DNA of 64,000 bases from positions 24,110,235-24,174,234 of the forward strand of contig JBCFYV010011135.1 in assembly GCA_039000515.1 (NCBI GenBank), given 5' to 3'. The stretch comes from Timema cristinae. Lineage: Eukaryota > Arthropoda > Insecta > Phasmatodea > Timematidae. A model generated the notes under the pieces. That model did not search any database. It had not been told where the DNA came from and saw only the letters and a list, made by a program, of their open reading frames with translations. Numbering within the stretch: position 1 is the stretch's first letter; each line of letters begins with the position of its first letter. Made by a program: the position numbers and the translations under genes. This document shows positions 47,642 through 57,135 of this stretch, piece by piece.

Positions 47642-47803
47642 GTCAGGTTGATCTGTGGACGCAAGAGGCTAGCGGGTGTCGCTGTTCGTTCAACGCTACG
47701 CGTCAAGATTGTGCGTGCTGCGTCAAAGATGGCGGCTGTCACTGCGGCAAGAGCGCCCCCAACCGCTGTAGCCAGTGCGGGCTAGAGAAACACTGCAGTA
47801 ACA
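47642..47803 (+). CDS. Internal exon of an unidentified cysteine-rich protein
   Basis: The acceptor tttgctgtgcag ends at 47,641 and the donor gtgagta begins at 47,804. The 162-base segment is open in one frame (both splice sites phase 1). It encodes 53 residues with ten cysteines, in the order [26 protein letters not shown], then [12 protein letters not shown]. The spacing C-x-C-x8-C-x-C-C and later C-x2-C looks like a compact extracellular disulphide domain. It is distinctly GC-richer than its surroundings, as host exons here would be. I do not recognise the family. An alternative acceptor five bases downstream would shift the frame. The downstream minisatellite has copied its last third together with the donor site. 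Confidence 0.6.
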
Positions 47804-48768
47804 GTGAGTACACAGACTTATCACACCTAGACTACGCAAGTTGCATTAAATATGAGTGTGGGCTTTAGAGACACTGCAGCAGCTGTTGATATAAAGACTT
47901 ATTACATTTAGACTGCGCAAGCTGCGTTAAATATGAGTGTGGGCTAGAGAAACACTGCAGCAACAGTGAGTACACAGACTTATCACACCTAGACTACGCA
48001 AGTTGCATTAAATATAGTGTGGGCTTTAGAGACACTGCAGCAGCTGTTGATATAAAGACTTATTACATTTAGACTGCGCAAGTTGCATTAAATATGAGTG
48101 TGGGCTATATAAACACTGCAACAGTAGTTGGTATAAAGACTTATTACACCTAGACTGCACAAGTTGTATTAAATATTAGTGTGGGCTATAGATTCACTGC
48201 AGCAGCAGTTGGTGTAAAGACTTATTACATCTAGAATGCATGAGTTTCATTAAATATGAGTGGGCTATAGATACACTGCAGTAGCAGTTGGTGTAAACAC
48301 TTATTACAGCTAGACTGCGCATACCACATTAAGGATGAGTGTATGCTAAAGAAACACTACAGCAACAGTGGGTATATGGATTTATTAAATCTAGACTGCA
48401 CGTGTTGCGTCAAAGTTGAATGTTCTCTAGATAAACACCACAGCAATAGAAAGTATACATACTTATTACGCCTATATTACAGATGGCACATCAAAGATGA
48501 GTGTAGTTTACAGAAAGACTGCAGCAACAGTGGGTATATGAATTTTTAAACCTAGACTAGGTGTGTTACGTCAAAGTCGAATGTTCTCTAGGATAAACAC
48601 CATAGCAACAGAGAGTATACATACTTATTACGCCTAGATTACAGATGGCACATCAAAGATGAGTGTAGGTTACAGAAATACTGCAGCAACAGTGGGTATA
48701 TATACTTATCACAACTAGACTGAATGGTTTGTGTCAAAGATGAATGTGTTTTAAAACAAAGGCTGCAA
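47791..48768 (+). repeat. 81-bp minisatellite seeded by the exon end and donor
   Basis: The phrase cactgcag or its variants recurs at 47,791, 47,872, 47,953, 48,033, 48,114, 48,195, 48,274, 48,355, 48,436, 48,517, 48,598 and 48,679, a spacing of 79-81 bp. Units such as 47,918-47,960 would encode [18 protein letters not shown], a shortened version of the exon's CACCVKD...CGLEKHCSN, followed by gtgagta in the best copies. Many units have stops (cttTAG for ctaGAG), so a translated repeat is unlikely. One more unit sits at 50,260-50,325, beyond the inserted element. Confidence 0.9.
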
Positions 48769-49293
48769 CTTGGAGTCCGCGAAGAGTTCTGTGTGGATCC
48801 GTTAGACAAATAAAGATTTTTAAGTTATTTCTATTTGTATTTTTAATCATATAAAAAATATTTGCTATATACAATTTATAAATAAAATTAAATTTTTAGT
48901 GGAAATTAGTTTGTACAAGTTGTATTAAATTAACGTAAAAGACATAAAGGTGTAATATAAAATAATGTATTATATGCACAGTATTTGATTGATCTTTGAA
49001 AGAGATTGGTAATATTAATTACAAGTTATGATACATAATAATTAGTAATTTCTTGAAATTATAACAAACATCTAAAAAAAATTCAGTACTTATTAAAATT
49101 GTAAACATTTTAGTCGAAATTATACTTAAAACTTAAAAAAAAAAGGCATGATGTTATCATGCTTATTTTGTATTTCTGTTTTATTTGAGATTTGACAGAA
49201 CAAGTTATTTAATTTTGAAAAAATATAAAAAATTGAATTTCTTCCTTAATCACACAACATGGAATACTCAATTACATAGTTTTAATGTCTGAC

Positions 49294-49339
49294 CTGAGGA
49301 TGATGCCGTTGTAACATCGAAACATGTATAATTAATGTT
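49294..49339 (+). ncRNA. Hammerhead-ribozyme-like motif in the palindrome loop
   Basis: In order the core reads CTGAGGA (fits CUGANGA), a short stem II (GATG at 49,302-49,305 with CATC at 49,315-49,318), then GAAA and stem III (ACAT with ATGT at 49,335-49,338). A U follows at the expected cleavage position (GUU). One U is extra before stem II, and helix I would be short and imperfect (CTG with CAG). Minimal hammerheads with short stem III are known from Penelope-like elements and retrozymes. Activity is not shown and may be lost. Confidence 0.4.
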
Positions 49340-49420
49340 GCAGCACTTGCAGCAGAAACCAAGGAACAGATAAGGACGGAATTCAATTATTTTTATTTTT
49401 TCAAAATTTAATAACTTGTT

Positions 49421-49681
49421 ACCTGCCTCGGTGGCGTAGTTGTCTAACGCGCTAGACGTGTTCAGCTCGACTGCTGAGGACGGGGAGATCGAGGTTCGAA
49501 TCTCGGTCGGGTGAACTCGGGGTGGTTTTTACTAAATGGTTTTACACTCTCCCTCCACGCAAATGCGGGTTCACGTCCTCTAATTCAACATTCCCAATTC
49601 CTAATCCATTAGAGTAATTAGTACTTAAAGCGTATAACCCGAACGGGTAGTAAGACGTGGTGCTAATTTTTTTTATATTAT
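49421..49681 (+). mobile_element. SINE-B copy inside the palindrome's right arm
   Basis: It is flanked by taacttgtt at 49,412-49,420 and 49,682-49,690. Removing it together with one copy of that duplication restores the pairing of the right arm with the left arm. The head is ctgcctcggtggcgtagttg and the tail is cccgaacgggtagtaagacg. Confidence 0.93.
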
Positions 49682-50447
49682 TAACTTGTTCTGTCAATTC
49701 TCAAATAATACAGAAATACGAAATATGCATGAGCACAACATCCTTTTTTTTTAAAAAAAACAACACATTTTTAAGTTAAAATTTTGACTCAAATGTCTAC
49801 AATTTTAATAAATACTGAATTTTTTTAATGTTTGTTATAATTTCAAGATATTCCTAGTTATAATGTATCATAGCTTGTAATTAATATTACCAATTTCTTT
49901 CAAATATCAATTAAATACTGTACATATAAATTATATTATATTACACATTTATGTCTTTCGCGTTAATTTAATACAACTTGTACAACCTAATTTCACTAAA
50001 AATGGAATTATAATTGTAAATATTCTCAAACGTTCCTTATTAAACAATTCAAATATTTTTTCAAAAATATTCGCAATTTGCTTAAACATTTGTTTTTTTT
50101 GCATTACTTTCAGATTGATTTTTTATTTTATTTTTATATTTGTTAAAATGAAATGGACTAAGTAGAGTACTAAAAATGTGTGCGAAGGTTTTTATTTTTG
50201 CCTTATGTGGTGGGGGAAGAGCAAGGGGTCTGCGATATGGAAAAGACTTAGAACCACTGGTTTAGAGAAACACCGTAGCGGCAGTGAATATATATACTTA
50301 TTACTCCTAGACTACGTGCGGCGCTAAGAATAGTTTCCACCACTGAGCATAGCCAGTATTATTAAGAGATATGCATTTGAGATTTTGATCAGCGTATTAA
50401 TTATTAGTATGATTATTTTAAGTAAAAATGTAATTAAATATTAATAA

Positions 50448-50694
50448 TATTTAGCACCGCGTCTTACTACCCGTTCGGGTTATACGCTTTAAGTACTAAT
50501 TACTTTAATGGATTAGGAATTGGGAAGGTTGAATTAGAGGAAGTGAACCCGCATTTGCGTGGAGGGAGAGTGGAAAACCATTTGGGAAAAACCACCCCAG
50601 TTCATCCGACCGTGATTCGAACCTCGATCTCCCCGTCCTCAGCAGTCGAGCTCAACACGACAAGCGCGTTAGCCAACTACGCCACCGAGATGGG
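50448..50694 (-). mobile_element. SINE-B copy
   Basis: It is flanked by a perfect 14-bp duplication, ttaaatattaataa, at 50,434-50,447 and 50,695-50,708. It is full length, 247 bp, close to consensus, and defines the SINE-B ends. Confidence 0.95.
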
Positions 50695-50829
50695 TTAAAT
50701 ATTAATAAAAGAAGGTAACAGTTGTGTGATAAAGTGTCTGTGATAAGGTCATCATCGGCAATGCCCTCCCTATTTTTTTCATTATCCACTGCATTGATAT
50801 AATGATGATGATGATGATGATGATTATTA

Positions 50830-51180
50830 ACATACATCCGCAGCTGGGAATGTGCTCATCCCTTCGGATGGTAAGTGCTGTCCGCACCATCTGGTCTAAA
50901 GCACATATTCTGGGGGGAAGTTAAGAAAGTGCGATGGTTTCCTATTACCTTCCACACTGAAATTCTACTAACGACTGAGAAAGATTCTACAAATTTGTCC
51001 GGAAAGGTGTATTTTTTTACATACCTTTCAGAGATCTTTAACATACCCTCCAAGGGAAGTTGTTTTACAGATATTTTTTTTATCTCTTAAGAAAAATCCG
51101 TTGATCTCGGCTGGAATTGAACCCACGATTATTGGGTCATTAGAAGAGCACTTTACCCCCAAGACCACCAAGGTCACCTT
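50830..51180 (-). mobile_element. SINE-D copy (tRNA-like head)
   Basis: In reverse complement: aaggtgaccttggtggtctt, gggtaaagtgctcttcta, B box gggttcaattcc, then a body ending with accatccgaagggatgagca. A second copy is at 56,480-56,765. A (ATG)n run lies at 50,802-50,822. Confidence 0.65.
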
Positions 51181-51599
51181 CATTGATATAAGGTGTGCAA
51201 TATACAGTAACACCTCCCATACCCGGACGTATAATATCTGAAACGCAGCTTTTTTTCTTTCCAGAAGTTGAATTGCTAGATAAATGTTTTACGTAAGTAA
51301 AACCTTTGTTTGTTAAGATGTATAAATCATATACAGTAAGATATAAAGTAATTATTGTAATTTGAACTTATTTTAACAGTGAAATAGAAAAACCAGGTCA
51401 CAACTTTGTTGTATTGAAAAACCATTTATTTAAATACTGTGTGTACATACACATACAAAAACTAATTTTATGCAACTATGTATGTTATATAGTTTATATA
51501 TGTATATATATATATATATAATTTACCTTTTTAACTCTTCAAAGTAAAGAATGTGGTAGAATAAAAAAAAGGCAAAGATGGCAATATAAATAAATGTGT

Positions 51600-52110
51600 T
51601 AAAACCAACATTGTTTTATGGATGTGAGGCGTGGGTTGGTCAGGAGAAACACAACAGCAAGGTGAATGTGGTTAGAATGAGATATCTTAGAAATGTATGT
51701 GTAAAAACTCGTATGGACAGAGTCACTAATGAATGGGTGCTGAAGGAGTGCGGTTTGAAAGGGAATTAAATAGGTCAATGTGAAAGAAGCGTCTTACGTT
51801 GGTTTGGTCATGGTGAGAGGATGAGTGTGGATCGAGCGACGAGGCAAATATATGAAGGTAGAGTGTGTGGATCAAAAGGAAGGGAGGGGTAGGCCATGTA
51901 ATACGGTTTTAAATATTGTAGACGATTGTGTGAAAAAAGATAAACATTGAGAGTTTTAAGAATAAAATCATGTATGACTCGGTGTATGTATGTTGTTGAA
52001 GCGAAGGGAATATGCAAGGATAGGGAGTATGGATTGAATACGAAGTAGTTTTTTAATATATATTCACAGTTTCTTGCCTACCCCGTAAGGGAATGGTGTG
52101 ATTAGGTATG
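51600..52110 (+). mobile_element. Non-LTR retrotransposon 3' end
   Basis: The plus strand encodes LFYGCEAWVGQEKHNSKVNV, VRMRYLRNVCVKTRMDRVTN and RSVLRWFGHGERMSVDRATR, then SCMTRCMYVVEAKGICKDRE, with three or more stops. This is the reverse transcriptase C-terminus plus end of an RTE- or CR1-like element. It is followed by a short untranslated tail with gtatgtatg. Confidence 0.75.
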
Positions 52111-52222
52111 TATGTTTGTAACTCTTCATAGGGATATTAATTTCATATCCGAAAATTTGCTTATCTAAAAACTGGTTCAGTCTCCTTTTTTTTTCTGTGA
52201 TCAGAGGTTTAACTATACTTAC

Positions 52223-52475
52223 AATCTGGTTTCTTGAGCGCACGGACCAATTGAGGGATGAGTTGAGGAGAGAGACACACTGTATAATCCTGACCCGTCT
52301 CCTGAATACAACATGCCAGGTGGTGATGATAATTTTTCTTGTATCCGTCCGCGTGGTACGTGATCCAACCCTCCTCGCCTTGTTCCCGTGGTATGTATTG
52401 CGGTTCACGGGGACAACGCTCGTAAATCTGAACCGCTTCTAATAACGCGGGCAATTTATATCGGGGGGACTTCCC
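52223..52475 (-). CDS. Internal exon of an unidentified host protein
   Basis: On the minus strand a pyrimidine-rich tract (cccccctccctctttcccc) leads to the acceptor tatactag at 52,476, and the exon ends at the strong donor gtaagtat at 52,222. The 253 bases are open in one frame. They encode 84 residues beginning GKSPRYKLPALLEAVQIYER, then GWITYHADGYKKNYHHHLAC and TVCLSPQLIPQLVRALKKPD, with an in-frame stop just outside each splice site. Composition and codon use look like real coding sequence and unlike the transposon debris around it. I do not recognise the family. It starts in phase 0 and ends in phase 1, so neighbouring exons must exist; none is obvious nearby on this strand, although a candidate promoter lies at 54.28 kb. 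Confidence 0.65.
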
Positions 52476-52549
52476 CTAGTATACAAGCTGCGCCGTTCGA
52501 GTGGGGAAAGAGGGAGGGGGGTGGGGAAGTGAAAATAACTTTTAGCAGT

Positions 52550-52724
52550 TATATTATTATTATTATTATTATTATAATTATTATTAGCACCGCGCCTTAC
52601 TACCCGTTCGTGTTATACGCACTTACACTAATATGTAATGGTAGGGTGATTGTGAGATGAAATGGAGGACCTACAGTTTAACGTGGGATCCGAACCACGG
52701 TGGAGGCCTGGCACTCCACACATT
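52550..52724 (-). mobile_element. SINE-A copy, 5' truncated
   Basis: In reverse complement it starts at tgaatgtgtggagtgccagg and runs to the shared tail (gtataacacgaacgggtagt) and an (AAT)n tail. It adjoins the acceptor side of the minus-strand exon. Confidence 0.85.
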
Positions 52725-53063
52725 CATTGATCAAACTAGTTCATTACTGAGATAGGATGTAATGAGGGGGACTGGCTAGAACTGAATGGATTGTCCCTTT
52801 AGGGTACATATTCAGTAATATCAATAAAGAATATAAAGTCATTTTAACAATTTAGATTTATTCAGTAAACAATAAACAAATTTAGGAAATACAAGTTTTA
52901 CATGAATATAGGAATTTTAGCGTGTATAAAATTTCTTCCAAAACAATTAGACTTGAGAGATTTGCTCGTGGCTACCAGGGCTGTACAGTCGACAGGCCAC
53001 ATGTAGAAGCATTTCAAAAAGGAGAGTAATTGAACAATTAGTCAAAGAATAGTGAAAATGTCG

Positions 53064-53340
53064 GTGACCTGGTGGTCTAGGGGTAAGGTGTCAGACTTCT
53101 ATGCTGGCGGCCGGGGTTCAATCCTCGGTCCCGGCAAAGATTTATCTGATTACCAAACCCTTCCTTCACCTCTGACAAAACATCTTGTGAATGTGGAGAA
53201 TGCCAGGCCTCCACCGTGGTTCGGATTCCACGTTAAACTGTAGGTCCTCCATTTCATCTCACAATCACCCTACCATTATACATTAGCGTAAGTGCGTATA
53301 ACCCGAATGGGTAGTAAGACGCGGTGCTAATAATAATAAT
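53064..53340 (+). mobile_element. SINE-A copy
   Basis: It is full length: gtgacctggtggtctagggg to cccgaatgggtagtaagacg and (AAT)n. An imperfect duplication (aatagtgaaaat / aatagtgacaat) flanks it. Confidence 0.9.
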
Positions 53341-53349
53341 AATAGTGAC

Positions 53350-54060
53350 AATCACATTTAGAAGATAACATTTATACAGTCTAGCCTGGTATCGTTAAAC
53401 ATTTAAGGAATCCATAGAACAAGTTGGATACTCAGCTGATAAATCCAGCTATTTGATGGCTAAGAAACAGGCGTCATTAAAGTACTACGGCTGGTCACTT
53501 TCCCCTACGGTACTGCCAGAGCATTCAATAGTACATTAGTATTTATTAAGACCATTACAAACTTAGAAGCCTAATTACAGGCAAAAATAAAATAGTATTA
53601 TTTGCGCGGACCCCACTATTACATTAGTGTAATTTCCCTGGGTTGCGCACCCAAGATAATACTCTCCAAGAAGAGTGACTACAACATCAAACATTTAACT
53701 GAGCTGCATAAGGCAAAAGTAAAATAGACATCCTGGTGGTAACCAACAATAACAAAGAACTAATGTTCATGACGTTTAGGACGTCATGATTAATTTCACT
53801 CCAAGATTATAGGAACTTGTGACAGTGTAAAACCATACTTGAAAAAAGGGATCACTTTCTAAGCCAGAGGCTTTTACGTTAGGGCAGTGTCAAACGACAC
53901 ATAAATTAACCAAAAAACTTCCATGTTGAAGTTAATTACGTATTTAACCAATATCAAAATATTCCATTTGACATATTTCAAAACAAAGGCTTCTCCCTAA
54001 ATATTAAAATAAACTTTCCTTCAAGACATGTTTTAAATTTAAACTTCTTTAAACTATACT
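53350..54060. other. Unclassified sequence, no gene seen
   Basis: Mixed composition. It contains gaccccactattacattag and a cgtttaggacgtcatga near-palindrome. No frame or terminal repeat is convincing. Confidence 0.3.
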
Positions 54061-54261
54061 ATAAAATCAAGTCCTAGGGACTTGGTGACGACGGTGGATA
54101 CAAATATCCCAGATACGTCGTCCGAGTTAGCGGCGGGTTGGATCGGGTGATCCGTCATTCTCTTGATACTGCTACGGCGGCGAATCCGACGTCCCAGACT
54201 CCATGTTCCTTCACTTTGCTAACGGGCAGAGTTTCCTTGTTGACTCTTGGTTGTGTAGAAG

Positions 54262-54302
54262 CGCTCTGTACTTTGATACCGCTGGCTGACCTATATATAT
54301 CC
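54262..54302 (-). promoter_or_regulatory. Possible TATA promoter on the minus strand
   Basis: On the minus strand gaggatatatataggtcag is a good TATA box within a locally GC-rich island (54,060-54,590). About 25-30 bases downstream is atcaaagtacagagc, a reasonable initiator context, and an ATG follows near 54,204. It points toward the exon at 52,475-52,223. A retrotransposon LTR promoter is an equal alternative. Confidence 0.3.
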
Positions 54303-55010
54303 TCAACCTTGCCGGACATGAATAAAAGGGAAGGGGGAATAAATTAAGAAACACAGGCAGCAACAAGAAAGAATAAAATTGTGGAGAACAGGGAATTAAG
54401 AGAATCTAGTTGTGAGTTCCTCTGACTGACCGCCAGCGTCGCTAGGTGTGCGGCAGGTCTGCGCGTCGACTCTCAACTTCAGAACTTCTCTCCAACTGAA
54501 CTAGTCGCGACCCACGTGAGTCGGCCATGATAGACAATTCTGTGGTTTCAAAAATGAGATAGTGATATCTGTAGACATCTTGCCAAGGTGAGTTACTGCA
54601 CAAGTATCTTATATTAAAATGTATCTGTATTAATTTACTTATTTAATATCCACTATTATTTTACATGAGAAATAGCGATATGGATATATTTTTTCTATTA
54701 TCTTGTGCACGGCGTGGTCAACGTACATAAGTACTATATCTGACATCATCTCATAGCAAAGGCTGTGTATTCACGTAGCTTATTCATAAATACAATAATA
54801 TTAGTCCTATTCTTCTATATTTAGTACAGTAATTACCAAAAGACAATATTTTTGACCAACCACGTGTTTGAATGTAGGACGATACGTAACTTTAGTAGAT
54901 CAGAAAATATAAACTTAGAGGTAGTTTATATTAAATATGTTGATATAATTTCTATCTTGCACTAAAACACCGAAATATTGAATTTTTACTTGTATCTGTT
55001 CAATCCATCT
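54303..55010. other. GC-rich island edge and spacer, no ORF
   Basis: Bases 54,410-54,590 are GC-rich. On the plus strand they end in ttgccaag followed by gtgagtta, a strong splice donor, so an untranslated first exon going right is possible. Beyond that the sequence is AT-rich. Confidence 0.3.
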
Positions 55011-55019
55011 GATTGACAC

Positions 55020-55145
55020 GCTACAGAACTAGCTTAAGATAGGGATAGGGTGTAATGAGGTGGACTGGCTAGAACTATCTCAAGATAGGGGAAGGGTGTA
55101 ATGAGGTGGACTGATATAACTATCTCAAGATAGGGATATGTGACG
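55020..55145. repeat. Short tandem repeat, about 56 bp x 2
   Basis: The phrase gggtgtaatgaggtggactg occurs at about 55,048 and 55,094, flanked by atctcaagataggg. A related phrase (gatgtaatgagggggactgg) also occurs at 52,757-52,776. Confidence 0.7.
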
Positions 55146-55400
55146 TACTTTTTCAAGTGCTGTGATTAACTTGAGTTCCTAGTTATTTAGTAATAATTAG
55201 GTATGGTAATAATGCTTCTATGCTCATGACAAATATATACAATATCTATAGAAATCTCTATGTGTAATAAACTAAACTATACACACGGTCGAATCGATAT
55301 TTATTTGTAATGGCCATAAAAGCTTCATTATTAAAGAAAAATACTTTTAACAAAATAACGGTCGACTTGTGCTTACTTTCATGCCATCTTATAATGTGTA

Positions 55401-55707
55401 GGGTGACCTGGCGGCCTAGGGGTAAGGTGTCAGACTTCTGTGCTGAGGGGTCCGGGGTTCAATCCTCGGTCCCGGCACAGATTTATCTGATTACCAAACC
55501 CTTCCTTCACCTCTGACAAGACGTGTATTAATCACAACTTGTGAATGTGAGGAATGCCAGGCCTCCACCGTGGTTCGGATTTCACGTTAAACTGTAGGTC
55601 CTCCATTTCATCACACAATCACCCTACCATTACACATTAGCGTAAGTGCATATAACCCTAACGGGTAGTAAGATGCGGTGCTAATAATAATAATAATATA
55701 ATAATAA
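55401..55707 (+). mobile_element. SINE-A copy
   Basis: It is flanked by a perfect 11-bp duplication, tataatgtgta, at 55,390-55,400 and 55,708-55,718. It is full length with an (ATA)n-rich tail. Confidence 0.95.
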
Positions 55708-55742
55708 TATAATGTGTACAAATCTCTTTGTTACTTCTTCCA

Positions 55743-56000
55743 AGGGGTACGGTGTCAGACTTCTATGCTGGCGGCCGGGGTTCGATCTTTGGTCCCAGCA
55801 CAGATTTATCTGATTTCCAAACCCTTCCTTCACCTCTGACAAGACATCTTGTGAATGTGTGGAATGCCAGGTCACCACCGTGGTTCGGATTTCACGTTAA
55901 ACTGTAGGTCCTCCATTTCATCTCACAATCACCCTACCATTAACATTAGCGTAAGTGCGTATAACCCGAACGGGTAGTAAGACGCGGTGCTAATAATAAT
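55743..56000 (+). mobile_element. SINE-A copy, 5' truncated by about 16 bp
   Basis: It is flanked by acttcttcca at 55,733-55,742 and 56,001-56,010. It begins aggggtacggtgtcagac, lacking the first bases of the head including part of the A box. This shows truncation during target-primed integration next to a full copy. Confidence 0.95.
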
Positions 56001-56055
56001 ACTTCTTCCATCACAACAACTCTTGGACATTCATTGTCTCTGCTGTGCTCTGTAG

Positions 56056-56168
56056 GTTCTATTCTAATGGGGGCAACCTCCAAGGATCTCTAGTGACCGA
56101 ACCTGAAACTACCCCCCAGGAACAAGCTAGCGTCTCTAATTTATTGATGAGGAGGAAAGGCGGGAGAG
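56056..56168 (+). CDS. Possible internal exon, unknown product
   Basis: The acceptor ctgctgtgctctgtag ends at 56,055 and the donor gtaatg begins at 56,169. The open frame between them encodes FYSNGGNLQGSLVTEPETTP, then QEQASVSNLLMRRKGGRG, a polar, low-hydrophobicity peptide like an intracellular linker. Only this frame is open. The phases (2 in, 1 out) do not fit direct joining to the exon at 47,642-47,803. No family was recognised. Confidence 0.35.
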
Positions 56169-56479
56169 GTAATGTCACACAGGTAACCGGGTCCATTTGT
56201 GTTGGAGTAAAAAGGGGGGGTAGGTAAGTTGGGGGGGCGAATGACCGCTATTGGAAGAGTGCCAGCTGGACAAGCGTGTGGTATTTAGCAAGGCGGAGGG
56301 AGAGGGGAAAAGGTAGGTGCATTTAGGAGGAAGATAGTACAGGAGTGTCACGACAGTGTTGCCAACCCTACTGATTTTGAAATTTCTACTGATCTAATGT
56401 TTAATTCAAATAAAATTAACAAATCTACTGATATGTTCGTATGTTGTCAACTTCACTCATTGGCTCTTTAAAATGTTGC

Positions 56480-56765
56480 GATGGGTGGGAGAGGAGGTGT
56501 GATGGAACAGCTCACGATAATTTCTATGAGCGAGAGCAAACGGCTCTACCAATTTTGCCGGGAAAGATATTTTCACATACCCACATGGTTATTTTACACG
56601 CCACAATCGACATGGGACCGACAGCTTTACTTCCCCATCCGAAAGAAGTTGTGCTACGGATTTTTATCACTCTAGAAAGATTCATTGACACCAGCTGGGT
56701 TTGAACCTATTTACATCGGTTCCTGAGGTGATCACTTTACCCCAAGATCACTGAGGTCGACAGCA
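56480..56765 (-). mobile_element. SINE-D copy
   Basis: In reverse complement: gtcgacctcagtgatcttgg, ggtaaagtgatcacctca, B-box-like aggttcaaaccc, then the body with ccatgtgggtatgtgaaaat. It is related in order to 50,830-51,180. Confidence 0.6.
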
Positions 56766-56839
56766 AATAGTAAGGAAAACATGTTAAATGGAGGAGGAAT
56801 AACCATAGGGGAGTAATATAACCTACGTTCAATAAAATA

Positions 56840-57123
56840 TTATTATTATTATTATTAGCAGCGCGTCTTACTACCCATTCGGGTTATACGTATTTACGCT
56901 AATGTGTAATGGTAGGGTGATTGTGAGATGAAATGGAGGACCTACAGTTTAACGTGGAATCCGAACCAAGGTGGAGGCCTGGCATTCCCCACATTCACAA
57001 GATGTCTTGTCAGAGGTGAAGGAAGGGTTTGGTAATCAGATAAATCTTTGCCGGGACCGAGGATTGAACCCCGGACTCCAGCACAGAAGTCTGACACCTT
57101 ACCCCTAGACCGCCAGGTCACCC
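56840..57123 (-). mobile_element. SINE-A copy
   Basis: It is flanked by a perfect 12-bp duplication, ttcaataaaata, at 56,828-56,839 and 57,124-57,135. It is full length in reverse complement from ggtgacctggcggtctaggg. Confidence 0.95.
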
Positions 57124-57135
57124 TTCAATAAAATA

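Larger units (their letters stand above)
48757..50259. mobile_element. Palindromic element inserted in the 81-bp array
   Basis: Left arm 48,893-49,250 and right arm 49,366-50,006 (the latter broken by a SINE-B) are reverse complements at roughly 85-90 percent, with a loop of about 115 bp. The right outer end read inward is cagtggttctaagtcttttc, the usual start of a hAT terminal repeat. The left end (caaaggctgcaacttggagt) matches it only loosely. An 81-bp unit is cut at both junctions, with a possible decayed 8-bp target duplication (ttttaaaa / gtttagag). The loop motif suggests a Penelope-type origin for the arms, so a composite or nested element is possible. Confidence 0.7.

Noticed and set aside
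47806..48549. Translated cysteine-repeat protein across the 81-bp array
   Set aside because: Most units have a stop where the exon has CTAGAG, and unit lengths of 79 and 80 bp break the frame.
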